Shown: one piece after another, positions 13,061 through 23,285 of the stretch
How the letters are laid out: every line of letters begins with the position of its first letter
How positions within the stretch are numbered: the first letter of the stretch is position 1
Source of the DNA: Protopterus annectens
Lineage: Eukaryota > Chordata > Ceratodontiformes > Protopteridae
Assembly: GCF_019279795.1 (NCBI RefSeq)
Contig: NC_056745.1
Coordinates: 1,491,225,003-1,491,289,002, forward strand
Reading direction: 5' to 3'
Length of the DNA stretch: 64,000 nucleotides
The notes under the pieces: model-generated
The model's database searches: none
What the model saw: the letters and a program-made list of their open reading frames with translations, nothing else
Told to the model about the DNA's origin: nothing
Translations under genes and position numbers: made by a program

Positions 13061-14100
13061 ATAAATTACATAAAACACATCTTTCTACAAACTTGGCTTG
13101 CCAGCTCAATCAATGGTTTGGTGATGGCTCTGGCAAGCAGCAGTCAGAGGATATTTAAAAAGGAACTGGGTTATGGTCAAAGGATACCTCAGGGTCTGCA
13201 CTGGGGCCATACCTCTTTCATATTTAGATGTTTCATATCAATGTACCTTCAGAAACATTTTACTGCTTCTTCATAAAACACTTAAAGTTACATAAATATA
13301 TAACAAATGATACAGATATAGCAAGTTTCTAAAATTGTTGCTACTATCTTGGTAAATGGTTGGAAAATGTTGGTACTATCTTGGAAAATGGGTGGAGAAA
13401 AATCACACAGTGATAAATATAGTTAAGGCCAAACGTCATTCTGGTAAGCAAAAATGCCAGTAAATATAACTTTAAAGAAAGGGTGAACAAAAGTGCTAGT
13501 GTTACACCCTTCAAAGGTTTGGACATCTTGATGGACAACAAACTAAGTTTTGACCATCATGTTGACCCAGCCACTACCGAATGCAGTAAAATTACTGGAC
13601 ATATAAGGAAAGTCTTGATATTAAACTGCTAAAAGCAGTTTACAAAGTATTAATACAAGACCAAAAATCAAATTGAGCAGTTAATTGTGGTAAAATACTA
13701 CAAAGACAAAATGTACAACACAGTACACATGTACAACACAGATGTTACTAAATTATTGAAAGGCCAAGACATCTTCCCATATAAAGGAAGCATGACTTGC
13801 TTTCCATAAATTACAGACAACAAAAGGGGGACTTAATACAGGTATTTAAAGCATTTAAAGAACATATTTTTATGGAAATATCTTGGAGTAAGCAAAAGCA
13901 AGCACCTTCAGTTATTTAACTTGATATGCAAACACCACAAGAATATCAGAACTATAAAATGGTTTGGAAAAAGGATTGTTGATGAGTGGAACACATTACC
14001 CAAAAAGTGTTTAAAACTAATGAAAACTGAGTGTCATTTCAAGTTGCTTTAGACAGATTTTACAGAAGTCATTGCTATGATTTTCAGAATGGCTAAAGTG
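13030..14100 (+). pseudogene. CR1/Rex-like LINE fragment (RT to C-terminus)
   Basis: Translating across shifts gives an RT palm-like stretch (DFDSTFDK), a degraded PQG block followed by LGPYLFHI (about 13190-13220), a post-RT stretch (KGLDILMDNKLSFDHHVD) and a C-terminal block (WFGKRIVDEWNTLPKK, about 13970). This order is typical of CR1/Rex1/L2-type LINEs. It differs from the main CR1 family here. The catalytic FADD box was not seen. Confidence 0.65.
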
Positions 14101-14136
14101 TTTAAAATGGTAAAAGCCCTTGCCTGCATTGTAGAC

Positions 14137-14404
14137 CACGGTGGTACAGCGGCAGCGTTGTTGCCTCACAGCAAGAGGTTCTCCTGTTCGATTCTCGGCT
14201 GAAGTGCCTTCTGTGTGGAGTCTGCATGCCCTCCCCGTGGTCAAGTGGCCTCTGAAAGACATGCGTGAATGGGCGTGCCTTCGCTGAAGGTTGGGCATCG
14301 GGCTGGCAACTCGGCACCATAAAAATCTACTGCCAATCATTAGTGGACCAGAGTTCCACTGTGGTGACCCCTTAACCGGGAAAAGCCGAAAAGACAAACA
14401 ACAA
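14137..14404 (+). mobile_element. V-SINE-like SINE with 19-bp target duplication
   Basis: A tRNA-like head (GGTGGTACAGCGGCAGCG as box A region; GTTCGATTCTC as box B) is followed by the conserved body TTCTGTGTGGAGTCTGCATG. A distinct 3' part ends GGGAAAAGCCGAAAAG. It is flanked by direct repeats CCTTGCCTGCATTGTAGAC (14118-14136) and the same with one C/T change (14405-14423). The head-body combination matches the V-SINE superfamily. Confidence 0.85.
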
Positions 14405-14423
14405 CCTTGCCTGCACTGTAGAC

Positions 14424-14953
14424 ACTGATCACATTTGTAGTTGTTATTCCACTGACAACAAAGTGGCAAATACATTCCATTGTACTTCCACATCTGCTAT
14501 AATGTGTAATGTATCTCATTCCAAGCCGTTCATATTACCAGACTTAACAATTTAAACATGTACAGAATGCTGGTACTAAAAAGATGGAGTGTTGCTGGCT
14601 AAGCCAAGGGTATTCATCTGTAGCAGTGTGCCTTCCTGGGCAAACAGATTTAAATAGTGGGTCAGAAGCTTAACCTTAATGAAGAAATAATGGATTTATG
14701 AACACAATAACACTAATATTCTCTCACACACTATGCATCTCTGTTTATGAATCACCCTCACTGACAATGATAAGTATACACAAGCCAAATATGGTCTTCA
14801 CAGGGGTCCAATACAGACCAAAAATATAGAAATTTAAAAAAGAAAGAAAGAAAGAAAAAGCAGTACGAGTACATCTTAAAAATACATAATTACACAAATA
14901 TCATATACATGACATAATGGCAAACAAGGCAAAGTGAACTTTGTATACATTAC
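14424..14953. other. No gene; start of the downstream intron
   Basis: Intronic DNA after the exon at 14954-15019, including an (AAAG)n tract near 14840-14860. No coding segment is recognised. Confidence 0.5.
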
Positions 14954-15019
14954 CTCAAAAGCTATCGGAAGCAGCACATGGAAAAAAACAGCTAAGTAAT
15001 CTGCATTCTGCATTCCAAC
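14954..15019 (-). CDS. HDAC10: HDAC10-like deacetylase exon (next downstream exon)
   Basis: A 66-bp, phase 0-0 exon on the minus strand. The acceptor is TTTGTTTACAG (AG at 15021-15020) and the donor is GAG followed by GTAATG at 14953. It encodes 22 residues, beginning VGMQNADYLAVF and ending HVLLPIAFE. In HDAC10 and HDAC6 the segment VGM-x-x-ADY-x-A-x-F-x-H-x-LLP-x-A directly follows the PWNQ at the end of the previous segment, which is exactly where the exon at 44717-44843 ends (PWNK). Order, strand and phase therefore all agree. The following segment with the SAGFD zinc ligand was not found in 1-14953 and presumably lies beyond the window. The acceptor and the first 37 bp are repeated 12 more times upstream in the intron. 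Confidence 0.88.
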
Positions 15020-15678
15020 CTGTAAACAAACACAATAAAAAACAGCTAAGTAATCTGCATTCCACCCTGTAAACAAACACAATAAAAAACAGCTAAGTAA
15101 TCTGCATTCTGCATTCCAACCTGTAAACAAACACAATAAAAAACAGCTAAGTAATCTGCATTCTGCATTCCACCCTGTAAACAAACACAATAAAAAACAG
15201 CTAGGTAATCTGCATTCTGCATTCCAACCTGTAAACAAACACAATAAAAAACAGCTAAGTAATCTGCATTCTGCATTCCAACCTGTAAACAAACACAATA
15301 AAAAACAGCTAAGTAATCTGCATTCTGCATTCCAACCTGTAAACAAACACAATAAAAAGCAGCTAAGTAATCTTCTTTCTGCATTCCAACCTGTAAACAA
15401 ACACAATAAAAAACAGCTAAGTAATCTGCATTCTGCATTCCAACCTGTAAACAAACACAATAAAAAACAGCTAAGTAATCTGCATTCTGCATTCCAACCT
15501 GTAAACAAACACAATAAAAAACAGCTAAGTAATCTGCATTCTGCATTCCAACCTGTAAACAAACACAATAAAAAACAGCTAAGTAATCTGCATTCTGCAT
15601 TCCAACCTGTAAACAAACACAATAAAAAATCAGCTAAGTAATCTGCATTCTGCATTCCAACCTGTAAACAAACACACA
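14985..15678 (-). repeat. HDAC10: 54-bp minisatellite of the 3' splice site and exon start, 13 copies
   Basis: Thirteen acceptor sites, counting the real one at 15020, spaced 54 bp apart. The exception is the second copy at 15067, where a 7-bp deletion makes a 47-bp spacing. Each unit is 17 bp of intron (ATTGTGTTTGTTTACAG) plus 37 bp of exon start (peptide VGMQNADYLAVF). Read in the exon frame the units are open for about ten copies, then hit TAG in the 47-bp unit. Use of any distal acceptor would therefore truncate the product unless the short unit is skipped. Confidence 0.92.
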
Positions 15679-15679
15679 G

Positions 15680-16350
15680 TAATATCCATTAAGTACATCT
15701 TCTGGTCACAGTACAAATCAAGTAAATGGTAATCTATTCTGCTTACACCTTTTCTCAAGTCCTACACTCACAATGTTCACGTTATTTCTGCAAACTCTGT
15801 CAATCCATTTGAGTCAGATACCTCTGGTGTAGTTGCCCATACATTCATATCAGACTTAGCCCTGAATAATATACATTCATAGTTGCACCTTTGACAAAAT
15901 CTGTTGTTTTTAACTGTCTGCATTATCCAGAGTGTATGTTATTCTAAAGCAAACATCTGAAAGTAATTTGAAGTTTCACAGGAAATAATATTATTTCCTT
16001 GTTTTATTCGAATATGAGTTTACATAAAAAAGAAATCTTAAAAACGCAATAAAATACAAACAGCAATCATACATAAATAAAGAAAACTATTACAGTGCTG
16101 AAGAATGAAATAAAAATATTATTCTGAATAAGTATTATTTTATCAAGGTAAACATACACAAAATAACTGCAGTGCTTCAAGGTACACTGTCAGTTTCCCA
16201 TTAATCCTGTCATAAAAATAAAGAAAATTCAGTCCAGTTTTATAACATACTCAGCCTTCGATAATATTAGATTATTAATACTTAGGAAGTGTCACAAATG
16301 TGAAAAAAATAACATGTAAATTAAAGTTAATGGACACATCTCCAATCATA
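15680..16350. other. No gene recognised
   Basis: AT-rich intronic DNA between the acceptor array and the SINE. Nothing identifiable. Confidence 0.5.
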
Positions 16351-16354
16351 AGGA

Positions 16355-16542
16355 AATTAACACACAGTGGTGCAGGTAGCAATGTCGCCTCACAGGAAGA
16401 GGATCTCTGCTTCAGTTCTCTGCTGGGGTGCCTTCTGTCCTTCTGTGCAGAGTTTGCCTATCCTATCTGTGTTTATGTGAGTTTTCTCCCACATTTCAAA
16501 GATATGCGATAGGTGGACTAGACACAGAAAACTGGCTGCAGA

Positions 16543-16614
<72 letters not shown>

Positions 16615-16735
16615 GGAACAAAAACTATGACAGGGCTAGTTGTGTGAACATTTGCTCTAGATGACTGTTACTGTTGAATGACAGCCAAGCCTCATGGACA
16701 AAAATGGGAAAAATGGTTATGGATGAAAAGAAATT
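16355..16735 (+). mobile_element. V-SINE-like SINE containing a TG microsatellite
   Basis: Head CACAGTGGTGCAGGTAGC and body CTTCTGTGCAGAGTTTGC match the SINE at 57005-57285. The body continues TTTCTCCCACATTTCAAAGA. The 3' part contains (TG)n at 16543-16613. It is diverged; no target duplication was found. Confidence 0.72.
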
Positions 16736-17635
16736 AAAAGTGCCACTGGTGATAACCTTTTCCGGTATCTGATCAAATGCACCAATAAGGGAGACTGTAC
16801 ACTAATGTGCCCTTTTCTCATTAAAGTAAAGCAGCCATGCCAAAGTTAGTTACTTCTGAGCATCATTTCCACCACCACCCACATGACCATCAGAGGCTGT
16901 GGGTATGGCTACAAAATGACACACGTCATTAAAATAATAGAATTTATAGAAGGCACACATTGCAGAAACATGAAGTGAGAACATAAACTCCCACAGACAG
17001 CAACACGATCCACTTCTGCTACTGGGTTGCAGGGTCACTCCTAGAAACACAGCTAAAACTGACATAATATAATTAAACTATAGCTGGAAATGTAATATGT
17101 CCTTTCTCAGTTACACAAACATAATTCAAATATGAAATTAGAACAAAATAACACAATCTTACAACCGGATATTCAAAATCTTGCAACCATATATCCATAA
17201 ATTACAGAATTAAATTTTTGCATTTTACAGAAGGCATGTTAAGATGACAATTCTATAAGCTTGTTGTAAATGACCCTGAAATTGGAATGGGAGGGTAGTA
17301 ATGTCTGTGGAAGACGCAGTTCTCACCATGCTTAAAACTGCACTCCTTTGAGGGGGCAGGCTTACTTTTAATGACTTGAGTAACTTTGCAACTTAAGTGG
17401 TAAGGACTAGTAGCAATTTATGAAATAAATAGAATGTGAGTTATGAACCATTAAGTGTTACAGCTTTCATTAATAAATTTTCTTTAGAACAGTTGGTTTA
17501 TTGTGAAAGTCCTTGACCATCCTTCTGAAAATAATAATTCTTTACCACCACACGTCTTTGCTATACTTTAATACCTTGTCATGTATTCTCCTAGACAGAA
17601 GCTCTGAGCTGCTGATTTTACTTTTGTGAATTTAG
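16736..17635. other. No gene recognised
   Basis: No coding segment, RNA gene or clear repeat identified. Confidence 0.45.
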
Positions 17636-17639
17636 CTAG

Positions 17640-18822
17640 ATAAACAATTTCCCATATTAATAAACCTTACTCAAGAGGCCTTCTCCTCCACTGAGTCCTG
17701 GATGCTTGACAACCATCTAGCCCTTAATGCCTCCAAATCCAAAATAATGATTTTTACCCCTTCTAGACATATTGCTGTTGACAAAGCATCCTTCTCTATA
17801 CTCAGTCTAAACAAAACATCTATTGAAATAGTTCCCCATGCAAAACTTCTGGGCGTCCTTATCGATGACCAGCTAAAGTCTGACATCCACCTACAAACCC
17901 ATATAAAAAAAAAAACATCAAAAACTCGGAATGTTTTATTGATACAGACGCTACCTTTCTCTCATCAAGACAACTCCTATCTACTACCTACCTCATCCCC
18001 TCCCCTTTTGTAAGGAGACGCACTACTCAGTAATCTCCAATCAACCCTGAAATCTAAACTATCCTCATGCTATAATAACATTTCTAAGTTTGCCACAGGA
18101 TCCAAATCCTCCACTCATCACTGTAACTCCCTCCATGCACTAAACTGGTTGGAACTCACAAGCTACCTAACTTTCATTCAACTAACAGCAGCATACAAGC
18201 TCATTTTTAAACCCTCTAGCTGTCGATTACTCTCCTCTTCCTTAAAACTTCACCAGCCACACTGAACCCTTGGATCCACAAATCAAAACCTCCTTGAACT
18301 TTACAAACCGTTACACTCACCAGGGCAACTCTTACTATCATTCTCCCTGGCTAGATTATGGAACTCTCTTCCCCCTCACATTAGAACTACCCAGAATCTT
18401 CCATCCTTTAAAACTTTATTCCACTCTCACCTCCCCTCTCTCTGGGAGTGCTCCTGTACCCATCCTACCTGCATCCTGATACCTATCTCTATTTTATCCT
18501 GTTCAAAATTCTGCCATTGCTTAAATTCTTTTGTCTACAAGTATGATGCAGTAAATGAGCATTAATTTGTTGTTCTTGTAAATATCTTATAAGTGGATGA
18601 CTTAGTTCTTATATCTGAATGTTTTTATAATATTGTCTTTCTGTATATAGTAGTTAATCTGTTGCTCTTCTATGCTGTACTAGTTATCATTTTTAAATAC
18701 CTTTTACTATTGTCTTTCTTTCTGGAGCTTTTCTCCTCGGGCCTCCATTGAAAACGGGCTACCTTTGCCCAATGGACTTTCCTGGTTAACAACCTGAAAT
18801 AAACAAATAAATAAATAAAGGG
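17640..18822 (+). pseudogene. L2-like LINE 3' half with (AAAT)n tail
   Basis: Begins in the post-core RT region (SWMLDNHLALNASKSKIMIF, HAKLLGVLIDDQLKSDIHL). It has a C-terminal block LWNSLPPHIRTTQNLPSFK (about 18345) and a long 3' UTR ending GGAGCTTTTCTCCTCGGGCC ... AATAAACAAATAAATAAATA. The 3' tail is shared with SINEs and other L2-like copies in the window. Several stops and frameshifts occur (for example at about 17915 and 18010). It is 5'-truncated. Confidence 0.82.
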
Positions 18823-18826
18823 TGCA

Positions 18827-19518
18827 GAGAGAGAGAGAGAAAACATTCCATTAATGAGATTGCAGATGATATCCCTGACAACACTGTCATACATACTTCT
18901 ACAGGTGTGAGTAATGAGATTGCAGGCGATATCTTTGACAACTCTGTCATACATACTTCTACAGGTGTGATTAATGAGATTGCAGGTGATATCCCTGACA
19001 ACACTGTCATACATACTTCTACAGGTGTGATTAATGAGATTGCAGGTGATATCCCTGACAACACTGTCATACCCCTGACAACACTGTCATACATACTTCT
19101 ACAGGTGTGATTAATGAGATTGCAGGTGATATCCCTGACATCACTGTCATACATACTTCTACAGGTGTGACTAATGAGATTGCAGGTGATATCCCTGACA
19201 ACACTGTCATACATACTTCTACAGGTGTGATTAATGAGATTGCAGGTGATATCCCTGACAACACTGTCATACATACTTCTACAGGTGTGATTAATGAGAT
19301 TGCGGGTGATATCCCTGACAACACTGTCATACATACTTCTACATGTGTGATTAATGAGATTGCGGGTGATATCCCTGACAACACTGTCATACATACTTCT
19401 ACAGGTGTGATTAATGAGATTGCGGGTGATATCCCTGACAACACTGTCATACATACTTCTACAGGTGTGATTAATGAGATTGCAGGTGATATCCCTGACA
19501 ACACTGCCATACATACTT
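18827..19518. repeat. 60-bp minisatellite, about 11 copies
   Basis: Starts directly after the LINE tail and a short (GA)n. The unit is ATTAATGAGATTGCAGGTGA then TATCCCTGACAACACTGTCA then TACATACTTCTACAGGTGTG. A 20-bp sub-duplication (CCCTGACAACACTGTCATAC) lies near 19065. Because 60 is divisible by three and the unit lacks stops in several frames, long open frames exist on both strands (150 and 242 codons). They are not evidence of a protein. Confidence 0.95.
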
Positions 19519-21529
19519 CAGTGTTATATTGCTTCATACTGTTATCAGCAGTGGAATAATTATAATTATCCTAGCTATGTGTATACAGTTACCAGTATGG
19601 CCATATGTGGCTGCTTGCAGTTACACAGGTATACCTGTGGGTAGGGACAAGTTGCCGTGTCCATACATGCATTGACAACATTATACATTACAGGACCTGC
19701 TCACCTGTGTCTGACTATGTGGGTACATCCAGCAGGCACAGGTGTCTGTGAGTAAGTGGAATTTGTACTGTTGGACCCTTAGCTTGGATCCTATGAGCAA
19801 CAATATGGCTGTGTGACGGTGGAGATTTACTCACCATTATTAGGGTATATTGGACAATACAGACGTCCACACACATTTCTGTAGATAACAGGGATGTATA
19901 TATAACTGTAGCTGAGTGTGTGTATGATATGTATATATGCTATGTAGATATATGGGAGGTGTATGTATCATGTTAATACATATAGATAATTATACCTGTA
20001 CATATCTATTTGACACAGCGATAGACATACTATGCATGTTAGAGAAAGATAGTGACAGACTGATATGTATATGTATATCTGTATGTATAGACATTTATAC
20101 ATAACAGGTCATTTTGATGAAGGGGCAACAGGATTACGTTCATTTTACCCAAATGTATGGGCATGCCTTGTGGGACCGTGAGTACTAACAAGGTGACTTC
20201 AGTCCACACCTAGCTGTACTCCAGTCCAGGATTTAATATGTTACAGACTTTAACATCTACTCCTGTTTCTGCAGTACTACACTTCAGTCAATCTGTTCAG
20301 AGCATTCTCCAGCTGTGTGCTGTACTTAATCTGTGATTCTGGATGGTAATGTTACACCACCAACAGACTGTCAGTCTGCATTCCTCTCAACCGTCCTGAT
20401 TTCTACATAACGTCCAGAGTTTTGCCTCATATGTTTGGTCTGTTCCTCACACATTTGTGGTTTCTGGTGAATTACTGAATATTGACATCACTACATTATA
20501 CTACTTAACAGACAAGCATTTGTGTTTCAGACATTATATCCTTCAAAACATATGTAATAATGCAACAGCTTCCAGTGACTTTCTATGCACCCCCCCCCCC
20601 CACCTCTTACTGGCTTTGTCCAAATTTCTTGAAGTAAGAGGTATGAGAGTCTGTGAAATCACCAACATAGTACTACCTCACATGCAAAAGATGTGAGTAA
20701 TTCCAGATTAGAACCATCACTCATGCTAGCTTCCCTAGTCCACTGAGCCACTCAGGCCACCAGAGGGGAGTCATTCATCACACAATCAGCAGCATAAATA
20801 TGTACATTGTTATCTTGTGTGAGGACAGACCTACAATAATGTAATCAATATCTATGTTACAACCCTGAGACTGCCTGGTCCACTGATATACCATAGGTGA
20901 TTTTCTGTTACAGCAGTTGTATGGGCACACTGCTGTGTTGGGGCTGGGGTAACAACAGCACATGATCTGCTGGGATATACAGTAGTCCAAATATCATGCA
21001 TGCCCACTGTTTAACATCTCCCTTGACTGATGTAGTGAATATTCCAACCATGAGGCCTAGTGACTATTAAGGAACACATACTACTGGACTGGGTATCCGC
21101 AGTCCCATGTGGATGTTACATCTGTCCAATTAGCCCACTATATTTCCTTGCATAACAGCAACAGATTCATACATATGATATATTACAGCAATCCTTAAAA
21201 ATAGTGTGTAGCTTAGAGACTTACCTTGCAAATGCAGCAGTTGAGAGACCTATAGTTCAGGGCTGACTCTGTTTGATGCAAGCAGTGCACAACCAATACA
21301 TGGATAGGTACATGCTGTGTGGGTTGCCTGGCATCAACACATTTACTATATGTATGTGAGAAGGAGTAAGGTGTCAGTTCCTAAGGCCCTAGGTTGTCAG
21401 TGAATGTGCTATGCATTGTCTCTTAGCCAATGCCAGGGCGTACTTGGCATGCCTACATTTGCCTACAGGGACATCATCAGGGTGCTCCTCCTCAGAGTTC
21501 TCTTGTGAGTGCGGCTGTGGTGACAGACA
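19519..21529. other. No gene recognised
   Basis: Low-similarity intronic DNA with a C12 run at 20589-20601. It may include part of the Harbinger element's 3' side, but no terminal inverted repeat or second Harbinger (Myb-like) gene was found. Confidence 0.4.
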
Positions 21530-22500
21530 CTAGTGGGAACTGTTTATTCCTTCCCTTTGCTGATCCTGCTGCAGCTGTTTCTGCAGGATCATATTGTGTG
21601 GCATGGTACATACTGTGAACATATGTGCACATGTGGCTGGAGAATACTGCAGGGCTCCATCAGATATATTGAGACACTGGAACTGTGACTTCAACAACCC
21701 AAACTCATACTCTGTGATGTTCCTAGTTTGTGCGTGTGCCCAAATGTGGCATTCTTCCATAGGTGTGCATGCATTTCTGATGGGTATCATCATCCATGGT
21801 TCCAGGGTGTAGCCAGCATCCCCCTGTAAATGGCCTTGTGGGATGTCTCCCCTAGCAAACACCTGATACAGCTGTGATGCATACCAGATATGGGAGTCCT
21901 GATAACTGCCAGGGCTGCCAGCACACACATTTATGATAATGCCCTGAGCATTGCACATGATCTGACAGTTGATGGAGTGGTACCCCTTGCGGTTGGCGTA
22001 GATTCTACCCTGTTCACCGGGTGGTGCCTTGATGTGTACATGAGTGCAATCTATGGCACCCAGTAACTCAGGGTAATGTGCTACACAGTAGAAGTGTTGC
22101 ATATTGCTGGTCCTCTCCTCAGGGGTGAGGGGAAAATAAATGTGCTCACTGGCATGTGGTAGCATGGCATCCAGGAACTGGTGGAGTATCCCAGATGCTG
22201 ATGCCTGAGACCCCCATCATGTCCCCAGCTGGTCTTTGGAAAGTACCTGTGGCTATTATCCTAGGGTTGCAAACACCTTTGTTTCTACTGAGATGGGTTC
22301 CCCTCTGTTGGCTCTGGGTCTGAGTTGAGGGTGGCAGAGCTCAGTGAGTTCTTGTTGCATGTCCCTGTCTACCTTATAGCACTCTACAATCACCAGGTCA
22401 TGTAGCCCCTGGAAGGTTACCCTGGGCCTGAACACTCTTCTCCTTCTCTGCCTAGACCTTCTGTCAGCAGCAGCAGCACCAGCACTGACCTCAGCATCTA
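21530..22500 (-). pseudogene. Harbinger (HARBI1-type) transposase, frameshifted
   Basis: The minus strand encodes a PIF/Harbinger DDE transposase in three frames. The N-terminal part (22500-22256) has RRRVFRPRVTFQGLHD and a block rich in Arg and Leu. A short middle part (about 22255-22205, ATGTFQRPAGDMMGVS) follows after a frame break at GGATAATAG. The catalytic part runs 22200-21530, with LGAIDCTHVHIKAP (first Asp), LQGDAGYTLEPWMM (second Asp) and EYEFGLLKSQF (Glu). The triad is present. At least two frameshifts (near 22257 and 22203) break it. The N-terminus reads out of the adjacent minisatellite. The enzyme family cuts and pastes its element with 3-bp target duplications. Confidence 0.88.
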
Positions 22501-23030
22501 GCACATACAGATGTAGCAGCATCAGTACTGACCTCAGCATCCAGCGCATTCAGATGTAGCAGATCTGCATCAGTACTGACCTCAGCATCCAGCACATACA
22601 GATGTAGCAGCATCAGTACTGACCTCAGCATCCAGCACATACATATGTATCAGAGCAGCACCAGCACTGACCTCAGCCTGTAGCACATACAGATGTATCA
22701 GAGCTGCATCAGCACTGACCTCAGCATGTAGCACATACAGATGTAGCAGATCTGCATCAGTACTGACCTCAGCATCCAGCACATACAGATGTAGCAGCAT
22801 CAGTACTGACCTCAGCATCCAGCACATACAGATGTATCAGAGCAGCACCAGCACTGACCTCAGCCTGTAGCACATACAGATGTATCAGAGCTGCATCAGC
22901 ACTGACCTCAGCATGTAGCACATACAGATGTAGCAGATCTGCATCAGTACTGACCTCAGCATCCAGCACATACAGATGTAGCAGCATCAGTACGGACCTT
23001 ACATCTAGCACATACAGATGTAGCAGAGCT
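22480..23030. repeat. Minisatellite with 187-bp higher-order period
   Basis: Basic units of 42-48 bp (CATCAGTACTGACCTCAGCA then TCCAGCACATACAGATGTAG) differ in their ends (GCAG, GCAGATCTG, ATCAGAGCAG, ATCAGAGCTG). Four variants repeat as a block. The marker AGATCTG falls at 22561, 22748 and 22935, exactly 187 bp apart. It adjoins, and is read through by, the N-terminus of the Harbinger transposase. Confidence 0.93.
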
Positions 23031-23156
23031 GCAGAAGCCCCTAGCATTCTTTCAGTTAAATTTCCCACGTCTGTACTCCAATGGTGCACAGTATGTGGGG
23101 GAAAATCAGATTGTAGGGGGTATGCATACCTTACAGTGCTCTGCTGTACATGCTGA

Positions 23157-23285
23157 CTGCGTGATTGGCTACTTATGATGCATTGCACCTGCCTAGTACA
23201 TCATTAACATCATTTACTACTGTGTGATTGGCTACCTATAATGCACTGCACCTGTCTAGTATATCATTAACATCATTTACTGGCC
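23157..23285. repeat. Tandem duplication of about 62 bp
   Basis: Two adjacent copies of GTGATTGGCTACTTATGATG through CATCATTTACT, differing at about five positions. They may belong to the Harbinger element's 5' region, which I could not delimit. A further loose duplication, GGTAAACAAAGCTTAGCA, occurs at about 23380 and 23470. Confidence 0.8.

Noticed and set aside
14137..14230. Possible tRNA gene (box A and box B like sequence)
   Set aside because: It is the head of a SINE with a 19-bp target duplication, with no tRNA cloverleaf.
18847..19514. Repeat-encoded VCMTV resembling a later HDAC10 segment
   Set aside because: Only five residues match, and the position is upstream of the downstream exon in transcription order, so it cannot be that exon. 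Most likely chance.
18786..19559. Open frames of 242 (minus) and 150 (plus) codons that look like repeat proteins
   Set aside because: They arise from a 60-bp tandem unit without stops. Both strands are open in several frames and there is no start context or domain.
19519..21529. Second Harbinger gene (Myb-like protein) next to the transposase
   Set aside because: No helix-turn-helix-like or Trp-spaced motif was found on either strand in this interval.
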